This document shows, in pieces, positions 9,718 to 19,900 of a stretch of 64,000 bases of DNA. The notes beneath the pieces are model-generated. The model worked only from the letters and a program-made list of their open reading frames with translations, did not search any database and had not been told where the DNA came from. Every line of letters starts with the position of its first letter. The stretch's first letter is position 1. The position numbers and the translations under genes are program-made. Source of the stretch: Muscardinus avellanarius (taxonomy: Eukaryota > Chordata > Mammalia > Rodentia > Gliridae); the NCBI GenBank assembly GCA_963383645.1, contig OY726561.1, positions 136,672,904 to 136,736,903 on the forward strand, written 5' to 3'.

Positions 9718-10244
9718 TGGTGGAACCCAGGGGCATTCTACCTCTGAGCCCCTTCCCCCAGGGCCTACTTTATTCTTCATTTTAAAACAGGGTCTCACTA
9801 AGTTGTGGAGGGCCTAAGTAGCTGAGGCTGGCCGCGAACTTGCGATCTTCCTGTCTCAGCCTCCCAAGTACTGGGATTACAAGGGTGTGCCACCATGCCT
9901 GGTTTATTTTTTTTTATTATTATTATTTTTTTTTTGGTGGTACTGGGGTTCCTGGAAGCCCTTCTATCTCCGGACTACACTCCCAGACCTATTTTTACAT
10001 TTTTATTTGGAAACAGGGTCTCCTAAGCCAGCGCGCGCGCGGCTGGCTTCGAACCTGCACGATCCTCCTGTCTCCGCCTCCCAAGCGCGGGGATTACAAG
10101 CGTGCGCCACCAGGCCCGGCTGCCTGGTTTATTTTTAATTTTAAAAACAAGGTTGCACTAAGTTGCTGAGACTGGCCTCAAACCTGCAATCCTCCTGTCT
10201 CAGCTTCCCAACTACTCAGAGTACAAGTGTACACCACCATGCCG
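9718..10244 (-). repeat. Cluster of three antisense SINEs
   Basis: A standard copy at 9718-9903, a short-subfamily copy at 9932-10121 with cgcgcgcgcg in its palindromic centre, and a lone B1 half at 10132-10244. The motif gcctggtttatttttt occurs on both sides of the middle copy and is its likely target duplication. Confidence 0.85.
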
Positions 10245-10346
10245 TCTATTCCTCATATTTCCAAAGTAAATATTTTGCCATATTTACTTCCTGCACTGCT
10301 TCATCCCATAGACAGATAAAGTTCCCTTTAATCACAGCCCAGTCTA

Positions 10347-10616
10347 GATGGGCGTGGTGGCGCACGCTTGTCATCCCAGCACTCAGGAGGCTGAGACAGG
10401 AGGATCACGGTTCGCAGCCAGTCTCAGCTACTTAGTGAGGCCTCCACAACTTAGTGAGCCCCTGTTTCAAAATAAAGAATAAAAATAGGGCTGGGGGTGT
10501 AGCTCAGAGGTAGAATGTCCCTGGGTCACATCCCCAATACTAAAAAAATAAAATAAAGAATAAAATATAGGACCGGGAGTGTAGCTCAGAGGTAGAATGT
10601 CCTTGGGTTCAATCTT

Positions 10617-10650
<34 letters not shown>
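10347..10650 (+). repeat. B1-dID SINE, extra ID monomer and (AC)n
   Basis: Full copy at 10347-10560, a second ID half at 10568-10620, then (AC)n to 10650. Confidence 0.88.
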
Positions 10651-10902
10651 TCATACCCTAAGCTGGGTCTAGAATATCTGGCTTTAGGTGACAGCCCTGC
10701 CAGAGAAACAGAAAAGTGACGCTAAACACTGACCCCAAACACCAGGTCCCCAGGAACATCACAACCGCTCCCCACTTTCACCACAATCCTCACAGGACAC
10801 AAACCTACATAACCACGTTTGCCCTTCTCCAGAGGATGGCTACTGAATTAAACTTCAGTGTATCTCAGAGCCCTCTGGAGGGCTTGTTAGGATGCACAGT
10901 GC

Positions 10903-11029
10903 AGTCAGGTGTGGTGGGGCAGGCCTGCAATCCCAGTATTTGGGAGGCTAAGACAGGAAGATCGCAGGTTCACGGCCAGTCTCAGCAACTTAGGTTCTCT
11001 GCAACTCAGTGAGATCCTGTTTCTAAATT

Positions 11030-11067
<38 letters not shown>

Positions 11068-11340
11068 TAAGAATGTAGCTTAGCTGGGAATGGTGGTGCA
11101 CATTTATAATCCCAGCATTTGGGAGGCTGAAACCAGAGGATTGCGATTTGCGGACAGCTTCAGCTACTTAGTGAGGCCCTTTGCAACTCAGTGAGACCCT
11201 TTCAAAATAAAGAATAAATAGTAGGGCTGGGGATGTCGCTTGGAGGTAGAATGCCCCTGGGTTCCATCCACAGTACCCCCCCAAAAAATGTAGCTTAGAG
11301 GTAGAATGTTCCTGGGTTCCATCCCCAGCACCACAAACAA
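10903..11340 (+). repeat. Nested B1-dID SINEs
   Basis: The outer copy (10903-11080 plus 11288-11340) contains an (AC)n at 11032-11062. The inner copy (11081-11287) was inserted in the outer ID half; AATGTAGCTTAG on each side is the target duplication. Confidence 0.88.
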
Positions 11341-11429
11341 AAAACCCCGTGGTCTCTGATGTAGGATAGAAAAAAATAAGTGGGTAGAAAAGACAGTGAC
11401 AGAAAGGAAACGTAAATATAACTTTTTAA

Positions 11430-11633
11430 ATTTTTTTTCCAGTACTGGGGATGGAACCCAGGGGTATTCTATCTCCGAGCTACAACCCAGCCCTATTTTT
11501 TATTCTTTATTTTGAAACAGGGTCTCACTGAGTTGCAAAGGGCCTAAGTAGCAGAGGCTGGCTGTGAACTGCGATCCTCCTGTCTCAGCCTCCCGAATGC
11601 TGGGATGACAAGTGTGCACCACCACGCCCGGCT
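11430..11633 (-). repeat. B1-dID SINE
   Basis: Antisense full-length standard copy from ccagtactggggatggaacc to accacgcccggct. Confidence 0.9.
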
Positions 11634-11639
11634 AAAATT

Positions 11640-11987
11640 AATATAAGAACCTGGAGCTGAAGTCTTTAGCCCACAAACCAGTTCTCTTTCCCAGGCCTGA
11701 TGCTCCCAAATTCCTGGGAAATCTGTAGGTCCTAGAGTTAACTAAAAGAAACTAGAATTGCCCTGTGCATTGACAAGACAGGATATTTTGAGAAACCTAT
11801 CGTTTAGGACACTCCAGCATACCTGTCAATCAGCCAGAGGACCCTAAGGTTGACCAGACTACCAGGAAGCGCCCCGGACTATGGGACTGAGATCAGCCAC
11901 CCTGAAGCTGACCAGACCACAAGGTGGCTTTCCTCACCCTTTTCCCAACAATAGGCCTCGGCCTTAAAAAAAAAAAAAAAAAAAAAA
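11640..11987. other. Unassigned sequence ending in an A22 run
   Basis: About 320 bp with no exon recognised, ending in poly-A at about 11966-11987. It could be the 3' end of an unrecognised retroposed sequence. Confidence 0.3.
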
Positions 11988-12192
11988 ATCCAACCAGGTG
12001 TGGTGGCGCACTTTGTAATCCTAGTATTAGGCTGAGACAGGAGGATCACAAGTTCCTGGCCAGCCTCAGCTACTTAGGCCCTTTGCAACTCGGTGATACT
12101 CTGTTTCAAAATAAGGAATAAAAAATAGGGCTGCGGGTATAGCTCGGAAGTAGAATGCCCCTGGGTTCCATCCCTGTAACTTAAAAAAAAAA

Positions 12193-12244
<52 letters not shown>

Positions 12245-12358
12245 CCCGGGTGGCGTAGGGTTGTAATCCAGTACTTGGGAGGCTGGCACAGGTGGATCAC
12301 AGGTTCGTAGCTAGCCTTAGCTACTTAGTGAGGCCCTGTTTCAAAATGAACAAAAATT
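11988..12358 (+). repeat. B1-dID SINE, (AC)n and a lone B1 half
   Basis: Full copy 11988-12193, (AC)n 12195-12240, then a left half only at 12243-12358. Confidence 0.85.
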
Positions 12359-12359
12359 A

Positions 12360-12750
12360 AGCCTGGCGTAGTGGCGCACGCTTGTAATCCCAGTACTTGG
12401 GAGGCTGAGACGGGAGGATCGCGGTTTGTGGACAGAGGACAGCCTCAGCTACTTAGTGAGGCCCTTTTCAACTCAGTGAGACCCTGTTTCAGAATAAGGA
12501 ATAAAAAATAGGACTGGGGGTGTAGCTCAGACGTAAAATGCCGCTGGGTTCCATCCCCAGTACCGCCAAAAAAAAAAAAAAAGAACAAAAACTAGGGCTG
12601 GGGATGTAGCTCCAGGTAAAATGCTCCGGTGTTGCATTCCCAGTTCTGCAAAATAAATACATATAAATTAACAAAATATAGGGCTGAGAGTGTAACTCAG
12701 AGTTAGAACGACCCTGAGTTCAATCCCTAGTATCAAAACAAAAACAAAAC
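12360..12750 (+). repeat. B1-dID SINE with two extra ID monomers
   Basis: Full copy 12360-12583, then ID halves at 12592-12655 and 12679-12745. The array ends directly at the TOPBP1 CpG island. Confidence 0.85.
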
Positions 12751-12849
12751 AAATAGGCGGACCGCAGCGCTAAGTCCCAGCGGCCCCGGGCCTCCTCGGC
12801 GCGGCCGCCCCGCCCACCGGGCCGCCCCGCCCACCCGCGCGGCGGGTGA

Positions 12850-12857
12850 TGACGTCA
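12850..12857 (+). promoter_or_regulatory. CRE (ATF/CREB site)
   Basis: Perfect palindrome TGACGTCA in the CpG island. Confidence 0.75.
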
Positions 12858-12870
12858 CTTCCGCCGGAAA
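12857..12870 (+). promoter_or_regulatory. Inverted pair of ETS-type motifs
   Basis: ACTTCCG followed by CCGGAAA, an opposed pair of GGAA cores overlapping the CRE by one base. A further ACTTCCGGGT lies at 12911-12920. Confidence 0.65.
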
Positions 12871-12882
12871 GTGCGGCGCGGT

Positions 12883-12892
12883 GGGCGCGAAA
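12883..12892 (+). promoter_or_regulatory. E2F site
   Basis: GGGCGCGAAA is an exact reverse complement of TTTCGCGCCC, the consensus for E2F/DP binding, and fits S-phase induction of TOPBP1. Confidence 0.7.
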
Positions 12893-12899
12893 GTCGGTT

Positions 12900-13052
12900 C
12901 GCGGCGGGCGACTTCCGGGTGTGCCGCGTTCGCTCGGGCGGGGGGCGCCGCGGGGTGGCGGGGTGTGCGCCGGGCTGGCGCCGAGCCCTGCGGCCGTCCC
13001 GCGGCCTGCGCCGCCCCCCACTCGCTGCCCGGCGGCCGCGGGCTCCGGCCAG
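12900..13052 (+). other. TOPBP1: TOPBP1 exon 1, non-coding (5' end approximate)
   Basis: The donor is CCAG|GTGAGC with GT at 13053. The upstream limit is a guess from motif positions. Human TOPBP1 likewise starts with a 5' UTR exon and has its ATG in exon 2. Confidence 0.55.
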
Positions 13053-13595
13053 GTGAGCGGAGCGGCCCTCCGGCCCGGGTGCGCCGGCCGCGGCCTGCAG
13101 GGCGCTCCCGCCCGGTAACCGGCCCCGGCGGCGGGTGCGCGGGACGCGGGGGACGCGGGCCCTCGGCCGGGGCCCCGGGAGCAGCCGCAGGTGCAGGCGG
13201 GGCCTTGCCCGCCGGCGGCCGCGCCCCCTGTAAAGTCCAGTGGCTGGGGGGAGCCGGGCCCGCTGCGCCCGCAGCCGCGGATGCGGCCTGTGGGTCCTTG
13301 AGCCCGGTGCAATGAGTCCTTCGGGGGAGGCCCCTCGCAGGCCCCCGCACTGTATCCAGTCGGGAACGTTAATTTAGTTCCCAGATTGCAAGGATGAGTG
13401 TTACCTCTCTTTTCCTCTTCCTTGACTTGGCCCACGTTCCAGGGTTTCTTGCAAACGTCACGGACGAATTCCTGGGCAAGGCCAGGATGTCTAACCTTAG
13501 GCATTCTTGTCTGCACAGAATAATAGGTGCGTGGAGCATCGAACTTCCTAGCTGGTTTCCTTTTGTCCTTGTTAATGGTTCCTTTATTTTGACAG

Positions 13596-13686
13596 TTCAA
13601 AAATGTCCAGAAATGACAAAGAACCGTTTTTTGTGAAGTTTTTAAAGTCTTCAGACAATTCCGAGTGTTTTTTTAAAGCTCTTGAG
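13596..13686 (+). CDS. TOPBP1: TOPBP1 exon 2: start codon, residues 1-28
   Basis: Acceptor gacag; ATG at 13603 after seven UTR bases with A at -3; donor GTAAGA. Encodes [20 protein letters not shown] and ECFFKALE, the N-terminus of BRCT0. Coding begins at 13603. Confidence 0.97.
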
Positions 13687-16668
13687 GTAAGAATAGTTGC
13701 ACATGGCTCGTTTAATGCTGGGAATTCATTTTCTTGCTTTGAAATGGTTTCCGATTGCGGGGCTTTATGCCTTAGAAGTGAATATTAGTTTGAGTATAGT
13801 TTTGCCACAGTTTATGTTAATAGAGGTGTGTTGTTACATAGTTTCGATTTTATGTAAGTACACCTTTATTATGTATTTTAGGTGTCTTGAAATGTGTTGT
13901 GACATTTTGGTTAAATGTGGCTGACCTGCAGGTCTCGAAAGTTAAGTTTTCTTTTGCCTACTAACAGAATAATCTTTTCCGTTTTGAAAAAATTGAGTGG
14001 GTCCTCTTCTGGCTACATTTCAAGAGTTTGCTTAAAAGAATGTTTCACTACGATAATATAACATTTTAACAGTGTAGACCCTTGCCGCTCAGGGATCTTA
14101 TCAGCATGGCCTGGTACTTTGTTCAAAGTATACAGTCTTAAGCTGGGCACAGTGGCACATCCCTACAATCCCAGGCAGTCTGTAGGCTGAGGCAAGAGGA
14201 CCGAAAGTTCAAGCCTAGCCTATCTTTTGAGTGAGACCCCGTCTCAAAATAGAAAAGCAGAAATGGATGGAGTCGTAGGTCGGCAGTGGAGTGCTTGCCT
14301 AGCTTGTGCAAGGACCTGGGGTTTATACCCAGTGCCACATGAATAAATATGAAAAAGCAGAGACTTAGGTCTCGAGCAAGATTTAACTTTTAAATCTGCA
14401 TTTTCAGAGCATCCCTAGTGCACAGTAAAGTCTGAGAAGTTGGGTGGCCGTGATCTGATAGATCCTGCTCTAATACTCGGGATACATCAGTGGTCTGAGT
14501 AAACAGATTCTTTTGTGTGTGTGGGTCTGGGGATGGAACCCAGGGGCATTCGACCTTCGAGCTACAGCCCATGCCCTATTATTTATTCTTTATTTTGAAA
14601 CAGGGTCTCTCTAAGTTATGGAGGGCATCACTAAGTAGCTGAGGCTGTCCGTGAACCACGATCCTCCACTTTCAGCCTCTGAAGGCTGGGATTACAAGCA
14701 TGTGCCACCATGCCTGGCCAAAATTTACATTCTAAGTAATAGGAAAATGGTGTTAATCAGATATAATAGATGCATATGGCAAAATTATATGCAAATATAT
14801 AAATCATATCATAAAAGTGCTAAATGGTACGGGAAGAAAGAGAAATGACACACAGGGCTCCAGAGGATGCTTGATGTGGGAGAAGGAAACCAGAAGGTGA
14901 AATCTTTAAATAGAGTGGTCAGTGTTGGATTTATGGAGACAGTATTTAAATGGGGGAGGTAATTATTCATGTAGGTATTTGAGGAAGAAGGTTTCTGGCA
15001 GAAGGGTTAGGGTGCAGTGTAGTGAGCAGGGGTGGGGTGGGGTAAGGATACTTCCGAGTGAGACTGCAGAGGTCAGGAAGGGCCTTGCGGGCCTTTGTAG
15101 AGATTGGCCCTTCTCCCAGTGGGATGGGGAGCCCATGGAGGACTTTCCCCAGAAAATCCACATGCTCTGGCTCAGTGTAATGTAGGACTTCAGTTTGCTC
15201 ATAGCTGGGCGTCGCGGCACACGCCTGTGGCCCTAGTACTTGGGAGGCCGAGTCAGAAGGATCGCAGGTTCACGGCTAGCCTCGGCAGCTCAGCGAGGTC
15301 CTGCTTCAAACTACAAAATAAAAAGGGCTGGGGTGCAGCTCATAGGTAGACTGTCCCAGTCAATCTCTAGTACCAAAAACAAAAAGATCTCAGATATATT
15401 TGGATGCTTACTGGATATCAGGATATGAGGGCAAACAAGATATATCATGAAACTTTTCTTCTAAATGAAGGGACAGAATGCACACTTTTACAAACGGTCA
15501 GTGTTGTTGTTCTTCATAAATAGACTAACGGGTGGGGGAAGGGCATTTGCGGAAAGCAGCCTCAAAGGGGCTGGGAGTATAGCCTGCTTCCCCAGCACCA
15601 AGGGAGCTGGCCGGGAGGCGCCCCTGACTGAGTGTAAGCTGGCCTGGAAACAGCAGCGGGTAGGTGAGCTCCTTCCCCTCCAGGCCAACAGGAGGTGGGG
15701 CTGGAGTAAGCAGGAGGGGCAAGGGCCAGGTCCTGGGGCCCTGTCGGCCACTGTAAGAAGCCTGGGTTTTGCCAGGTGGGTGTGGTGGCACACGCTTGTA
15801 ATCCCCGCGCTTGGGAAGCTGAGACAGGAGGAGCGCACAGATTCGAAGCCAGCCTCGGCAACTTAGTGAGACCCTGTTTCCAAATAAAATATAAAATGGG
15901 AGTATAGCCCGGAGGTAGAAAGCCTCTGGGTTCCACCCCCAATACCACCCCCCCCCAAAAAAAAAAAACGTGGATTTTATTCTGGGTGTTTGGGAAAGTC
16001 CGAGGGTTCTGAGCAGAGCATGACATGGTTAGGTTTCTATTTTTCAAAGATTACTAACAGCCATGAAGAGCAGAGTCAGGGCGGGCAGGGAGAGGGAGGC
16101 CCGTGGGGAGGCTCCTGCAGGGTGTCAGGGATGACAGTGCTTTCTGCAGGGAAAAGGCTGGGTTCGAGATGGGTTCAGAAGCATTGGTAGGACTTAAATA
16201 CAATACAGGAGGCCAATTTCAGGTTTATTCTTTCATTTTTTTCTTTCAGTCAATAAAAGAATTCCAATCAGAAGAGTATCTTCAGATTATTACAGAAGAG
16301 GAGGCATTGAAGATAAAGGAGAATGATCGGTCACTTTATATTTGTGACCCTTTTAATGGCGCCGTTTTTGAACATCTTAAAAAGGTCTGCCAACCTCTGT
16401 GTTTTTTCAGTAGTTTTGCTCTATAAACTCTTTACCGATTGTGAAGTCCTGTGCAAATCACAAGTACTTGGGGATTCTTTTGGTTTGAGGGAACCGGAAT
16501 GTTTGTCAGAGGTTAATCTAGTTGCCTGTAGTGGCACACGCCTGTGATCCCAGCACCTGGGAGGCTGAGACAGGAGCATCCAGACCAGCCTCAGCAACTT
16601 GGTGAGGCCCTCTGCAACTCAGTGAGACCCTGTTTCAAAGTAAAAAATGAAATAGGGCTGGGGGTGTA

Positions 16669-16725
<57 letters not shown>

Positions 16726-16839
16726 GAGAGAGAGAGGAGAGAGAGGAGAGAGGAGAGAGGGAGAGGAGAGAGAGAGAGAGAGGTGTGAGAGAGGTGGGGA
16801 GAGAGGAGAGAGAGGGAGAGAAGAGAGAGGGAGAGAGGT

Positions 16840-16881
<42 letters not shown>

Positions 16882-16882
16882 T

Positions 16883-16921
<39 letters not shown>

Positions 16922-19900
16922 GAGAGAGACAGACAGACAGACAGACACTCTCTACCACTGAGTCACATCCTCAGCCTCCTAAGCATCTGGGCTTACAGGC
17001 ATGTGCCACGGTGCCGGACTGCAATAGGCTTTCATTTGTGATATGCAGTTTTGACATTTCAGGCATTGTTAGTATAGCCTCCTCTGGAAAATCACTGCTT
17101 GTCCAATAGGAACAGTGCTAAAAAAAAAAAAAAAAAACTCATTGGCTTGTGGAGGACCAAAAAGATAGGGGTGGTCCTTTCTTGGATATTAAAATCAGCC
17201 GTGTGGTGCTGACTTCAGCGGCGGAGGCCTTGAGTCTGGCTGGAGTTGATTCTCGTCGACTGAGTATGTAATGAGATGTTGAGCAACACTGTCTCCTTTC
17301 TTACCCCAGTACTGATGGAAGTGAAAAGCTACTTTTTCAGCTTAATCTGCAATATGAGAATTCTTCGTGGGGCTTCCTTGGTTGTGCAGCAAAGTATTTA
17401 AAAACAAAGTGTAGAAACTGCCTGGAATTAGACTTTTATGTGGGACATAGTGGGTTTCTTAGAGGGGACTTTTTAGACACTTAAACTTCTAAGTTGCTTC
17501 CGTTGAAAAATAGACATAGGTGTTTGCTAGTTATAAGACTGCATTAAGATTGTTTTGGAGGCGGCATGGTGGTGCACGCTTGTAATCTCAGCATTTGGGA
17601 GGCCAAGGTTTGTGGCCAGCCTCAGCTACTTAGTGAGGCCCTCTGCATTTTAGTGAAACCTTGTATCAAAATAAAGAATAAAAAATAGGGCTGGGGGTGT
17701 AGCTCAGAGGTAGACTATGCATGGGTTCTGTCCCCTGTACCACACACACCAAAAAATACTTTGCTCCACAATCTATCTTTCCAAGGAAGCCCCACGAAGA
17801 ATTCTCATATTGCAGATTAAGCTGAAAAAGTAGCTTCTCGCTTTCATCAGTACTGGAGTAAGAAAGGAGACAGTGTTGCTCAACATCTCATTACATATAA
17901 AAAATGGTTTTGGAAATTAAACTTTACTTTTAATTGGTGGTGCTGGGGATTGAACCTAAGGGTGTTCGGCCTCTGAGCTATGCCTGCAGCCCTATTTTAT
18001 TATTTTTGAAACACGGTGTCACTAAGATGCAGAGACCCTTGATAAATTGCTGAGGCTGGCTGTGAGCCTGCAGTCTTCCTGTCTCAGCCTCCAAGAACTG
18101 GGATTATAGATGTGTACCATCAAACTTTTGATGGCAGTTTTGAGTAAGAGAGCTCTTGGAGGTGCGCCTAAATTGATGAAATTGGCCTGCGATCCTCCTG
18201 TCTCATCCTTCCAAGTACTGCTATTACAGGTGTGAGCCACCATGCCCAGCTTCTTGGAGGTTCTTTCTTTCGATAGCTTGTATTGTTTAATTTGCTTTTG
18301 TGTGTGCACGTTTATTTTATGTACAGTGTGTCTAAGAAATTATATAACAATCATAATTTTTTTCTTCTAACAATTGATGATTTTTCTGCAGTAGTTACCA
18401 ACTTCTGTCAATAATTAAGATTCCCAAATATACTTTTGTAAACTGGGTAGTTGTTTCTTCTTAACTTACTGAAATTTTCCTTTTTTATAGCTTGGCTGCA
18501 GGATTGTTGGTCCTCAAGTCGTTATATTTTGTATGCATCACCAGCGTTGTGTCCCAAGAGCCGAACATCCAGTTTATAACATGGTCATGTCTGATGTAAC
18601 TGTGTCTTGCACGAGCCTGGATAAAGATAAAAGGGTAAGTGCTGAGAGGGGCGCCACTGTGTCTGTGCGGGTCCACATGTGATTTGCACTGTGCAGGAGA
18701 GGACTTGAAAACCTTGCTTTGACTAGCTCACGACTTAGGAGAGTTAAAGATGCAGCAGCCAACTGTGCATCTGGTTCTGTTTTTGTTTTGCTTTTTGCTT
18801 TTTTCGTACTAGGCCAAGACCCAGGGACATTCTACCTCTGAGCTATGCCCCCCGTTCTTTTATATTGTTTTGAAGCGAGTTCATGCTAGGTTGCTCAGGG
18901 TCTTGATAGAGTGAAGTTGGTCTCAGACCTGGAATCCTGTCTCAGCCTCCCAATAATCCTTGTACTGAGGTTACAAGCACGTGCCGCCATGCCTGGCTAT
19001 ATTTGTTTTTTAATAAATTTAGTATTATGGAATCCATTTTGTTGAAAATTGGCTAATTGAAATTTTTTGTTTTGATTCTAAAGGAACACAGTTTTTGCCT
19101 AGTCAGTGAATTTGTTTATTTATTTATTTATTTATTTATTTATTTTGTGGTACTGGGTTCCTGGAAACCCTTCGACCTCTGGGTTACACTCCCAGACCTA
19201 TTTTTTTATTTGGAAACAGGGTCTCTTAAGCCAGCGCGGCTGGCTTCGAACCTGTGTGATCCTCCTGTCTCCGCCTCCCAAGCGCGGGGATTACAAGCAT
19301 TTTAAACCAGTTTTACTATTCCATCATAGATGGATTTTATTTTTTTATTTTTTATTTTTTTGGTGGTACTGGGGTTCCTGGATGCCCTTCTACCTCCGGG
19401 CTACACTCCCAGGCCTATATTTACATTTTTATTTGGAAACAGGGTCTCCTAAGCCAGCGTGCTGGCTTCGAACCTGCACGATCCTCCTGTCTCTGCCTCC
19501 CAAGCGCGGGGATTACAAGCGTGCGCCACCACACCCGGCTAGATGAATAATCTTTAAAGAAAGAGTTCTATGAGCTATATGTATATTTTTATTTATTATA
19601 CAGATGTAATTTATATTTTCTTAGTGCTGGAGGTTGAAACCAGGGATGCTGGGCTGGACATGGTGGCACACGCTTGTAATCCCAGCATTTGGGAGGTAGT
19701 GACAGGAGGATCATGGTTTGCAAACAGCCTCAGCTCCTTAGTGAAGGCTCTTGCAACTCAGACCCTGTTTCAAAACTAAAGAGTAAAAACTTAGGGCTGG
19801 AGGGTGGCTTAGAGGTAGAATGCCCTGGGCTCCATCCCCAGTGCTGCAAACACAGAAAGAAAAGAGGCCAGGGGTGCTTTACACTGCGCTTCTTCCCCAG

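Larger units (their letters stand above)
12765..13340 (+). promoter_or_regulatory. TOPBP1: TOPBP1 CpG-island promoter
   Basis: About 575 bp of very GC- and CpG-rich DNA begins abruptly after the SINE array and spans the non-coding first exon. There is no TATA box. A CRE, paired ETS motifs and an E2F motif lie close together at 12850-12892, just upstream of or at the likely start site. TOPBP1 is a known E2F1-induced gene. Long frames on both strands here are GC artefacts. Confidence 0.9.

Noticed and set aside
10568..10620. ID halves considered as tRNA-Ala genes
   Set aside because: They lack an intact cloverleaf and end in SINE tails; they are tRNA-derived SINE monomers present in dozens of copies.
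12733..13600. Long open frames (up to 276 aa) on both strands across the CpG island
   Set aside because: They arise from extreme GC content, have Pro/Ala/Gly/Arg composition, lack splice or homology support, and overlap the TOPBP1 promoter and first exon.
15465..16047. Frames of 130-160 aa on both strands in TOPBP1 intron 2
   Set aside because: They run through a SINE copy and adjacent intron; no homology.
16599..16958. Ser/Leu/His-rich frames
   Set aside because: Translations of the GA/GT microsatellite.
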